Of a stretch of DNA of 64,000 nucleotides, positions 54,060-61,673 are shown one piece after another (the first letter of the stretch is position 1; each line of letters begins with the position of its first letter). The translations under genes and the position numbers were made by a program. Source of the DNA: Chloroflexi bacterium HGW-Chloroflexi-6 (lineage in GTDB: Bacteria > Chloroflexota > Anaerolineae > Anaerolineales > Villigracilaceae); NCBI GenBank assembly GCA_002840685.1, contig PHBU01000023.1:1-64000 (forward strand). The letters are read 5' to 3'. The notes below the pieces were generated by a model. That model was not told the origin of the DNA, made no database searches, and saw nothing but the letters and a program-made list of their open reading frames with translations.

Positions 54060-54809
54060 TTATTTATCTCGATGTTTAATTGTCCGACCTTTTTTATCAA
54101 TACTAGATGAAAAGTAGGCTTCAATTAGAGTTGGTTGTGCTACGGCACCTTCTGCTACTCCACCTTTTTCATCACGTACCGCCTGTGTATATTCCATGGG
54201 TGCCTGATTGGCAAACCCGGCCAAAACCATACCAGCAGTCATTGGTTTTGTGCCTCCTGTTATATCTAACATAATATGGCTTGGGCGTGGTTCAAGCTTG
54301 TAGATTTCTTGAGTTAGTATTTTTTCTGCAACTCTGTAAGTTGACATGAGTTCAAATGCAGCAACAATATATTCACTTCCAGCATAAATCACGGCAATTT
54401 TTTCTTTGTATCTTTCTTTTATATCTAAAGCAACCTTTACCGAATCTGGAGTAGAAATCAGCCAACAATAATGCAACTCGGGTAAGTGATATTTGATAAT
54501 TTCTTCAGCTGCAGCCTTATCCAGTGACACTAAAAGGGCAAGGGCAAACTGTTTCTTCGGCTTCTGTTCTGGAGATATATCTACATAAATTGGCTTAGCC
54601 TTAACCATCAATTTGATCATTACAGTTAGAATGAAAACTACCAAGCTAGCACCGGCGAACAAAAAACCGCCTTTGATCGTTTTCGGATCATTGAAATAAT
54701 CGTATGATGCATTCAAGACGAGCGTCAGGGTTGCCGTGCCAAGGATAAATAATAGCACCGAACTCGAAGGGTCGAAAAAAGCCACAAGTAGTTTTTTTAG
54801 CTTTTTCAT
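54060..54809 (-). CDS. Membrane-anchored CARF protein
   Basis: The protein has 249 residues. Two membrane helices are at about residues 15-34 and 48-68. A Rossmann-like CARF domain follows, with QFALALLVSLDKAA, HYCWLISTPDS and the ligand-binding motif LDITGGTKPMTAGM at 181-194. It should bind cyclic oligoadenylate made by Cas10 and act on the membrane, by analogy with the TM-CARF effector Cam1. No HEPN or other nuclease domain is present. It lies 3 bases after cmr6. Confidence 0.82.
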   Translation of the reverse strand: MKKLKKLLVAFFDPSSSVLLFILGTATLTLVLNASYDYFNDPKTIKGGFLFAGASLVVFILTVMIKLMVKAKPIYVDISPEQKPKKQFALALLVSLDKAAAEEIIKYHLPELHYCWLISTPDSVKVALDIKERYKEKIAVIYAGSEYIVAAFELMSTYRVAEKILTQEIYKLEPRPSHIMLDITGGTKPMTAGMVLAGFANQAPMEYTQAVRDEKGGVAEGAVAQPTLIEAYFSSSIDKKGRTIKHRDK

Positions 54810-54812
54810 ACC

Positions 54813-55844
54813 CTACCCATTTGTTCGCCCAGGTTTGGCTAAAATAACAATATCCATCGCCTGTGTTCTTCCTTCAACTGATCCAATTTTATATTCAACA
54901 ACCTGCTCGTTTGCCAAAGAAGATGAGCCATTTTTAAGTTGATTGATATGGGCGAATATACGCTGCCCACCTTGCGCGGGATTGATAAAGCCATGGCGTC
55001 CTGAAAACTGATTTGTGTCCACTATGGTTCCACGATATCGACCAATAGGAGGTGTTTCTTTCAGTAATCGTTTCTTTTTCAAAATGTAAGATTCACCAGA
55101 CATTTCTTCCTTCTCTAGTAAATTCATTCTGCCATAGCCGCTTGATGTTTTTGCTCCAACGCCGGTTTCGGCAAGCGCCAATTTTAAAATATCAAACGCA
55201 GCTTCTACCCAGGTTTCTGGGCCACTCAGGGCCAGTAAATATTTCCCTGTGGCGCTTAGGAAGGGAATCGGAATTGGATTATCCCAATCGGCGGGCGGCT
55301 GAGTACCTTCTTGGTAATATTTTGGATGATGTACAGTAATAACATCTGGCCAGAGCGGTTTGCTATTTTTTCCAGAACCAGGAATATACAAAGCATCAAG
55401 AAAATTGACATAACCCGCAGTACCCGGATCACCAAACAATGTAACATATGCTTTGGCGGATTTTCCCCAAAGAATTTCGTCCAGGTGATTGCGAGCGTAA
55501 TTAGCTGCCAAGCCTTTTATAGCACTGCCCGGAATATAGGGAACACCATATGTATGGTGCAAAGCTATAGATGTTTCCAAGACGCCTTCAGCACCGAGGT
55601 TGATGGCTAAGCGTCCCAAAACTTCAGCTGGCCTGGTTTGCGCTCCCATACTTTCCAAGGCTGTGCTCCAACGCCTGAAAAATGCATCATAGTTGGGCGA
55701 TACTGGTTTTGAAACTTGCTCAACCAGTTCTCGTTTGCTCTCGTTGGATTGCTCGCTATCCAAGTATTTTTCGAGCCAAAGACCCGCGTGGGTACTATCA
55801 TTCGCCTGGCTGTTTTGCAGAATGTTGCGGCGGCTGGATGGCAT
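54813..55844 (-). CDS. cmr6: Cmr6 with a C-terminal cold-shock domain
   Basis: The protein has 343 residues from ATG 55844 (GGGAG nine bases upstream, just after the cmr5 stop). The RAMP part includes TYGVPYIPGSAIKGLAANYA and GVGAKTSSGYGRM. From about residue 269 a separate domain reads YRGTIVD, HGFINP, RIFAHINQL and GRTQAMDIVIL, which is a cold-shock (OB) fold with RNP-1- and RNP-2-like motifs. Cmr6 caps the type III-B complex near the crRNA 3' end. The extra RNA-binding domain is unusual. Confidence 0.88.
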   Translation of the reverse strand: MPSSRRNILQNSQANDSTHAGLWLEKYLDSEQSNESKRELVEQVSKPVSPNYDAFFRRWSTALESMGAQTRPAEVLGRLAINLGAEGVLETSIALHHTYGVPYIPGSAIKGLAANYARNHLDEILWGKSAKAYVTLFGDPGTAGYVNFLDALYIPGSGKNSKPLWPDVITVHHPKYYQEGTQPPADWDNPIPIPFLSATGKYLLALSGPETWVEAAFDILKLALAETGVGAKTSSGYGRMNLLEKEEMSGESYILKKKRLLKETPPIGRYRGTIVDTNQFSGRHGFINPAQGGQRIFAHINQLKNGSSSLANEQVVEYKIGSVEGRTQAMDIVILAKPGRTNG

Positions 55845-55848
55845 GGGG

Positions 55849-56241
55849 CTATTCTCCCTTCGATTCGTCTGTAGGTTCAACCTTCAAGATTGACTGTGCA
55901 AAGCGCTTGAACCAGGTTAGCGCTAGAATGGAATCATGAGTTAACTTAATATAAGCCTGATTTTCGGCCTCGCGACTTTGCTGTATCAACAAATCTTTGT
56001 TCTCAAAGCCTATCACTTGTGCTAAATCTTGAAGCAATTGACCAACAGAAACATCTTTACCACGACTGTCTGCAAAAGCCAGGGACTGCACCAACCCGGA
56101 TGTGCGAATCAAAACAGGCAATTTGTGGGCCATACTGCCATACTCGGTTCGCGCAGCATGTTTTTCATCTGGGTAGGCGCGAATAAGGGCTTGTACCTTG
56201 CTGTACACTTGTTCAGCATATTTTTGTTCCAGTGTTTGCAT
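55849..56241 (-). CDS. cmr5: Cmr5, small subunit of the type III-B complex
   Basis: The protein has 130 residues, all helical, with the family start MQTLEQKYAEQVYSKV and the SMAHKLPVLIRTSGLVQSLAF motif. It packs along the target RNA strand in the Cmr complex. AAGGAG before the ATG lies inside the end of cmr4. Confidence 0.9.
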   Translation of the reverse strand: MQTLEQKYAEQVYSKVQALIRAYPDEKHAARTEYGSMAHKLPVLIRTSGLVQSLAFADSRGKDVSVGQLLQDLAQVIGFENKDLLIQQSREAENQAYIKLTHDSILALTWFKRFAQSILKVEPTDESKGE

Positions 56242-56251
56242 GATCAACTCC

Positions 56252-57109
56252 TTAATCCAACTGGTGTATTCTGCACAGGCCGCGGCCAACCGTGGCGTTT
56301 CCACCAAATTGCAAGGTTTTGGCTGTCAGGTTTTTGATAGTCGCAAAAACATCATCCTTCCGCGCCTCTACTGTCAAACCTGCAAGAACTGTTTCAGTAG
56401 GCAGTGATTCTTCATACCAAAGCGCGCCGGTCGCCACTGTTTTCTTTTCTTCTTCAAGTCTGATCCGAGCGGTGATTTCGGTGGCAGTCTCTAACAGAAA
56501 ACCAAGTGTATTGTCCGAAACGATACATAAGTGGGTCTCCAACGTGGTCTGCCACTGATCGTCATTATTTTCAAATAAGGCTGCAGCCAATTTTTGGCCC
56601 CAGGCTCTTGCAATAGGGGAACTGGTCGCGGTCAGCGGTAAATCTTCCAGAAAAACCTTGTTGGGATCAGGCGCGTTTGACAAGCTGATTTGATCATTTT
56701 GATCAGTGACCAGGCAATGATCGTCATCAGCAAGTGTGGGAATACTTACATCCCAGTTTTGTTGCGCGCTTTTAAGATCGCGCAAGAATCGCTGTAGTAG
56801 CAAGGGCGAAGTTACCCAGGCAAACACGCCCTTCAGGCTACGGATCGGCAAGAGAAGCAGGCGCGCATCTGTAAAATGGACAGCGCCAGCATGTGCATCG
56901 GCATTATCTGTTTTAGGCCCAAAAACCCTTACTGCGAGCGCATCATCGCCGCAAGCATCTCTCAGCACACCTTTTATGGATGAACCGGGCAGGAAGGGAA
57001 TCCCAGTGGCTTTTTCGCGAGCAATAGGTTGATCGATAACGCCCACACCTTGACCAGTTCCAGCATGTAGAGGGGAAAGAGCATGCACAAGTAACAGTTT
57101 AGCATCCAT
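56252..57109 (-). CDS. cmr4: Cmr4, backbone and target-RNA-cleaving subunit
   Basis: The protein has 285 residues. SPLHAGTGQGVGVIDQPIAR at the N-terminus carries the catalytic Asp (D26), and GIPFLPGSSIKGVLRDAC and GGNATVGRGLCRI are RAMP signatures. Multiple copies form the backbone and cut target RNA at 6-base steps. The catalytic Asp is intact, so target RNA cleavage is expected. AGGAG precedes the ATG. Confidence 0.93.
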   Translation of the reverse strand: MDAKLLLVHALSPLHAGTGQGVGVIDQPIAREKATGIPFLPGSSIKGVLRDACGDDALAVRVFGPKTDNADAHAGAVHFTDARLLLLPIRSLKGVFAWVTSPLLLQRFLRDLKSAQQNWDVSIPTLADDDHCLVTDQNDQISLSNAPDPNKVFLEDLPLTATSSPIARAWGQKLAAALFENNDDQWQTTLETHLCIVSDNTLGFLLETATEITARIRLEEEKKTVATGALWYEESLPTETVLAGLTVEARKDDVFATIKNLTAKTLQFGGNATVGRGLCRIHQLD

Positions 57110-57123
57110 AATTTAGACTCCTA

Positions 57124-58407
57124 TTATTTCGATAGATACTGAAGGAATGCCTTTAAGACATCCGGTTCGCCGTCGAGATGCGGGATGAGCGCGGCTTCGC
57201 TCTTATCCAATTTGCTCTTAACTAACGGATTGTGGGGTGCCCCCTTAAGGAGTAGGCCACCGGGCGGGGTGTATGGTTCATCTTCCGTATTCAACGGCGT
57301 CCACTCCAAAATTGCTGCCAATCCGACTACGCCATCAGAACAGGCGACCGGTCGCAAGATGAGCGGACTGGCAAGACGGTCGATGCTCTCAGTTTCGCTT
57401 ATTGGGGCGCCTTGCAAGGTTGTCCTAGCAGGATCGCCATGTGCGACATCATCTTCTTTAAATTCAAAGATGATTGGTAGCCCAAATACGGCCCTCGGAA
57501 ATTTATTGATTGGATGCTTCGGAGCATGACCTGTAGAACTTGTCAACGATATTCTCCGAATTTCATCAGGCTCAGGCCATTTGCTTCGTCCAAATGGCCT
57601 ATGCTGCGAATCAGGATCTCTTTTTTGCCGAAATTCTTTCAAAGTCGAAACTAGGAAACGTTGCATCGTCAAATGAGATGCACCTTCTCGGGAAATTATT
57701 CTGAGGGCTAGGGTCTGGCTAAGATGAGGAACTCCTTTAGGCCAAACTCCATTCAGAGAATTAAGCTTTTCCTGGATGTAATTGGCAATTTCAGAAACTT
57801 TCGGGGTGAGATTCCCTGGATCTCCAATACGTTGTAATGATCCAAAACCGCGCCGGGTACGTGCCCCAATTCCGCCGAAAATTTCCCAAGCCCACAAAGC
57901 GGCCATAAGATCGCTTTTATATTTGCTTTCATAACTAACCACCAGATCAAACTCAATATTCTCTAGAATAACGGGGTTATTTCTTTCTCTCAAAGCGAAA
58001 GCAGCATATCCGTCTTTAGAGCTTGGATGACCCACATTGCGAATGGATTCTCCTCGATGGTTTACGGCTTGAAATTTAGTTCCTCTATTGGTTGGTTTAA
58101 CGAATATCGACAGTTTGGAAGGCCCTGGTTTCCCGCTAGCAACCGATGATCCCCAAATTTCATCTTCTCGGGTTTGCATAGCTTCCAAATTTCCATTGAA
58201 ATTGCCACCGCAAGTTGCACGCCACCAAAAGCGTAGATGGCCTCGTATTTCAGTGGCGCGCACTATTGTGACAGGGTCGGCTTCGCCAGGGTTAACGCCC
58301 CCACCAAACAGGGGAGTAATTACTTTATATTGCCTGGTTTCGGTAATGAAATCCGAAGCGCGTTTTTTGATTCCAGGCAGAGTTGTTTTTGGTTGTGGGC
58401 GCGTCAT
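57124..58407 (-). CDS. cmr1: Cmr1, RAMP subunit
   Basis: The protein has 427 residues from ATG 58407. ITPLFGGGVNPGEAD, TEIRGHLRFWWRAT and GARTRRGFGSLQRI are characteristic of Cmr1, which binds the 3' end of the crRNA/target duplex. GGAGGTGG precedes the ATG, which overlaps the cmr3 stop (ATGA). Confidence 0.92.
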   Translation of the reverse strand: MTRPQPKTTLPGIKKRASDFITETRQYKVITPLFGGGVNPGEADPVTIVRATEIRGHLRFWWRATCGGNFNGNLEAMQTREDEIWGSSVASGKPGPSKLSIFVKPTNRGTKFQAVNHRGESIRNVGHPSSKDGYAAFALRERNNPVILENIEFDLVVSYESKYKSDLMAALWAWEIFGGIGARTRRGFGSLQRIGDPGNLTPKVSEIANYIQEKLNSLNGVWPKGVPHLSQTLALRIISREGASHLTMQRFLVSTLKEFRQKRDPDSQHRPFGRSKWPEPDEIRRISLTSSTGHAPKHPINKFPRAVFGLPIIFEFKEDDVAHGDPARTTLQGAPISETESIDRLASPLILRPVACSDGVVGLAAILEWTPLNTEDEPYTPPGGLLLKGAPHNPLVKSKLDKSEAALIPHLDGEPDVLKAFLQYLSK

Positions 58408-59576
58408 TTTTCCACCTCCATTTCGCGCAAATTGCCATCCCATGTTCCCAAGATAGCCAACCCAAAGCCATCCGCTTTGCTTTGCTCATCATCGCTAATA
58501 TTACGCAACCACACTGAAGCAATAAAAGCATCAAGTTTCGCATCGCTCAGTTCATCGTCAAATTTTAAGTAATACACACTGCCAGACGGTGCCAACCTCC
58601 GGGTTGGTTTTGGCCCACCTTTTTCATAATCCCAGCCTGATACAGTCTGGTAGCGATGTACGAGCACAGCCTGGAGGTTTAGGCCTTGATTCTCCAATAC
58701 TTTGGTTGGAAAGAAACCATGCTCGAAATACGCTGGAGTAAGCAAAATGACCCTGCAAGCTTTTGAGCGCTTGATCTTCTCGCGGATCGAAGCGGGACAG
58801 TTTGGTAAAGGGTTATTTTTTCTAATATCTTTCCAACTCGCCACACGGTGTTCTCCACCCAGCAAACCAAGCCCATCGCTAAGAACTGCATCCGTTTCTA
58901 GTAATATTCCCAACCTGCGAGTAGCGGACAGATTGAACGTACCCACTTCGCTCTCAGCTTGGGTAAATTCTAATGCACTGGTCTGAAAAAGCGCCCCAGG
59001 AAGGGCAGTTTGTTTGTCTGGAATAATGCTGACGTGCACACGGCTTTCAGTGGGTAATTTATTAATGCCCAATTGATCCAACTCGACCGGACCGTCCAGC
59101 GGGGTTTCCAACCATTGCAGGTAACTGGATAATCTCCAGAAAGCCGGTTGGTAAGGATAAGGCTTGCCTTTGATGATACCTGCCACACCGACAATTGCGA
59201 ATTGGGTAAAGTCAGCTTCTGCGTTAAGGGGCATCTTAAGAGGCCGCTGCCAATAACGCATGGCTCCAACTCCATTCTCTGTGTTCATGAGAAGTGCATC
59301 CCCAGGTGCCGGCAAAAGCACATCCTTGACCATATCCTGATCATCCAATTCCACCAAGATAGGGCCACGTAAATAGTGATTCAAAACTTCTGCGATGCGG
59401 TTAGTATCAAAAATGCCTGTCGCAGGATCCACACCCGCACGATGGCGAAGAGCTCCGACCACCGTGGAAGGGTAAGGGAATGGCAATGACCTAGCCTGGG
59501 AACCCGGATCGGCTGTAAAGGGCCGTCCGTCACGGAAGATAAGAGGGTCGCGAGGAATAATCAGGTTGTATGTCAT
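58404..59576 (-). CDS. cmr3: Cmr3, crRNA 5'-handle-binding subunit
   Basis: The protein has 390 residues. MTYNLIIPRDPLIFRDGRPF and PFPYPSTVVGALRHRAG are typical Cmr3 openings. It holds the crRNA 5' handle and contacts Cas10. ATGA overlaps couple it to both cas10 and cmr1. Confidence 0.93.
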   Translation of the reverse strand: MTYNLIIPRDPLIFRDGRPFTADPGSQARSLPFPYPSTVVGALRHRAGVDPATGIFDTNRIAEVLNHYLRGPILVELDDQDMVKDVLLPAPGDALLMNTENGVGAMRYWQRPLKMPLNAEADFTQFAIVGVAGIIKGKPYPYQPAFWRLSSYLQWLETPLDGPVELDQLGINKLPTESRVHVSIIPDKQTALPGALFQTSALEFTQAESEVGTFNLSATRRLGILLETDAVLSDGLGLLGGEHRVASWKDIRKNNPLPNCPASIREKIKRSKACRVILLTPAYFEHGFFPTKVLENQGLNLQAVLVHRYQTVSGWDYEKGGPKPTRRLAPSGSVYYLKFDDELSDAKLDAFIASVWLRNISDDEQSKADGFGLAILGTWDGNLREMEVEK

Positions 59577-61324
59577 GCGGCTGTCGCTCTCTGAACTTTT
59601 TCTGTCACACTGTTGCCGGCGAGGGCCTGCGCATCGGCAAATAGTGCGGCGATAATCAGTTCTTGTGCAATTTCATCTGGTTGAATACCATCATTAACCA
59701 GCCATTTTTCAAATGCAGCTTTAACATCATCTGTGATCTTTTTGCCACCCCCTGATTCGTTTTTGCGGTTGATCACGCGCAGCGCTTCATCAGCAATGCC
59801 TTTCGCGGGGATGCCAGTCTGCCCAAGTGTGTGCTTGATTTCCTGAAGCTCATAAGCGGCACCCTTACTTATCATATTTTTAACAACAAAACCGATCATC
59901 AAATCCAGGCGTTCGTTCAACAACTTCCATTTGTCATAAATCAGGCGCGTGGGACCACTGCGCTTATCGAGCGTGATAGCTAACCCGTTCTTTCCAGCCA
60001 CCTTGTTTTTTGCTATCTTTTCAGCTGCACGGAGCATTTCAAGTACCTCTGAAAGGGGGGTTAAGTGGTGAGCAATTACAAGCCCGGCGGAGAGCGTTGG
60101 CTCTGCTAGGTCAGTTTTAAATTCTTTCATCTTTTTGCGAAAATCATCTTCCAATTCTGTAGCGCATGCCAGCGCGGTATGCAGAGGCAAGTAAGCCAAA
60201 ATATCATCTCCACCGCAGTAGATGGCGCGTCCTTCGTGTTTTTGAATAACCAGAGGAACATCAACTGCAAATTTGCTTAATTTCTGGGAAAGTGTCTGAT
60301 GCGTCTTCGGATCGGTCTGTGCATCAATAATTTTTCCCATTCCGTCGCCATCAGCCACAAAAAGCGCATAATAAGGCGATGGACGCAAACTACCTACCTG
60401 ATCATTTAGTGCCTTTACCAAACTCAAGCGCAATCTATCTTGTACAGTTCCGGCGGGTATCCAATCAGAAATGCGGCTTTCATAAAGAAGCGCGCCATCT
60501 GTTTCTGGGATATCCCATCCTTCAGACGCAAAGGCATTGGATATTAAGGCGCGTAACGTTTCATATTTTTCCGGCCCAACCCCATTGATAAATGGCAGTG
60601 CCGCCATGTGAGATGTGCTGGGAAAGCTGGTATCCAACTCGCTTTTTAGCATACCAAGACGCTTAAGTAAATCTACACCAGAGAGTCTTTCACCAGGGCG
60701 CGCATGGTAATGACGGTAAAGATCTTTAATTTTTTGCTCGCGCGTGAGATCATTGCCATTTTTGGGATAAGCGCTAACAGGAATAACACACTCCCTTCCT
60801 CCGTCCAGCGAAGACTTTGGGAGTGCTGCCCCCGGAAATGGGTTGAAATTCCGCGTATTTTTGCGAGCCGCCAGCAGCGCTTCTCCTGCCGCGCGCGCAG
60901 ATGGGTACTCTGCATCCGTTTCACAAGGTATGGCTACCCAATATTTCTCAACCAGATCGGCAATTTGTAGGTCGGCAAGGTCTCTTTTAAAATCCCCATG
61001 AATATTTTCGTATGCATCTGTTTTTAGCATTTGCAGACGTGAGGCAATCTTATCCTGCAGAAGTTTTTCGATATTTTTTGGAGATGTTTTTATCAGGGCG
61101 ACAACTTTATTGGCTACGCTATATTGAATATCTCCAAGCCTACCCAAATCTTCTGGAGCCGGAAAAATCAAGGCATCCAAGCCTTCCTGGCTTGCTATGC
61201 CTAACGCCACGGCTTTTGCCAGCTCACTTAACATCCAAGAGCCATACCATAGATCTCGGCTGCGACGTGCTGTCGCTATAAAATCCTGAACAGGGCCTAT
61301 GTTGCACAAGAATAAATATCTCAT
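59573..61324 (-). CDS. cas10: Cas10 (Cmr2), cyclic oligoadenylate synthase, HD-less
   Basis: The protein has 583 residues, short for Cmr2. It begins directly with YLFLCNIGPVQDFIATARRSRDLW and has no N-terminal HD nuclease domain. The palm domains carry LFVADGDGMGK (321-331) and YCGGDDILAYL with GGDD at 371-374, so cyclic oligoadenylate synthesis is expected but single-stranded DNA cutting is not. AGAGGAAA precedes the ATG. It is the first gene of the operon, divergent from the CRISPR array. Confidence 0.93.
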   Translation of the reverse strand: MRYLFLCNIGPVQDFIATARRSRDLWYGSWMLSELAKAVALGIASQEGLDALIFPAPEDLGRLGDIQYSVANKVVALIKTSPKNIEKLLQDKIASRLQMLKTDAYENIHGDFKRDLADLQIADLVEKYWVAIPCETDAEYPSARAAGEALLAARKNTRNFNPFPGAALPKSSLDGGRECVIPVSAYPKNGNDLTREQKIKDLYRHYHARPGERLSGVDLLKRLGMLKSELDTSFPSTSHMAALPFINGVGPEKYETLRALISNAFASEGWDIPETDGALLYESRISDWIPAGTVQDRLRLSLVKALNDQVGSLRPSPYYALFVADGDGMGKIIDAQTDPKTHQTLSQKLSKFAVDVPLVIQKHEGRAIYCGGDDILAYLPLHTALACATELEDDFRKKMKEFKTDLAEPTLSAGLVIAHHLTPLSEVLEMLRAAEKIAKNKVAGKNGLAITLDKRSGPTRLIYDKWKLLNERLDLMIGFVVKNMISKGAAYELQEIKHTLGQTGIPAKGIADEALRVINRKNESGGGKKITDDVKAAFEKWLVNDGIQPDEIAQELIIAALFADAQALAGNSVTEKVQRATAA

Positions 61325-61673
61325 AATATATTTCCTCTTGTGATTTTATTGTTATTGATTACTGCAAAACGATCATTGGGATTATTTTTGAATGGTTGCA
61401 TTTATCTCTCCCTTTTACTGTCAACGATGATGACAACCTGCACAAGTTTTATTGTACAGATTTAACGAGTCAAAAACAACAGGTGATTGACACAAAAAAA
61501 CAGGTACTTATGTCATAGGAAAAATATTTCATGGTATTTCAACGAAAAATTGCGCACCTGTCATCAATCGAGAACGCAAGAGCCATGCTGAATTCAGAAT
61601 GAAGAAAGATGAAGTAAAATTATGAAGGTTGTCCCGGTTTTATTCTGTCTTCAGCATTCTGCTTTCTGCATTT
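61325..61673. promoter_or_regulatory. Divergent promoter and leader region between cas10 and the array
   Basis: About 350 AT-rich bases separate the minus-strand cas operon from the plus-strand array. A perfect -35-like TTGACA at 61487-61492 reads toward the array, with only weak -10 matches. An inverted repeat pairs 61585-61600 (ATGCTGAATTCAGAAT) with 61642-61657 (ATTCTGTCTTCAGCAT) just before the first repeat. TGTCA/TGACA half-sites occur near 61424-61440, upstream of cas10. Confidence 0.55.

Noticed and set aside
61562..61580. Extra eroded CRISPR repeat before the first repeat
   Set aside because: CATCAATCGAGAACGCAAG resembles the repeat core, but its distance to repeat 1 does not fit the repeat-spacer period.
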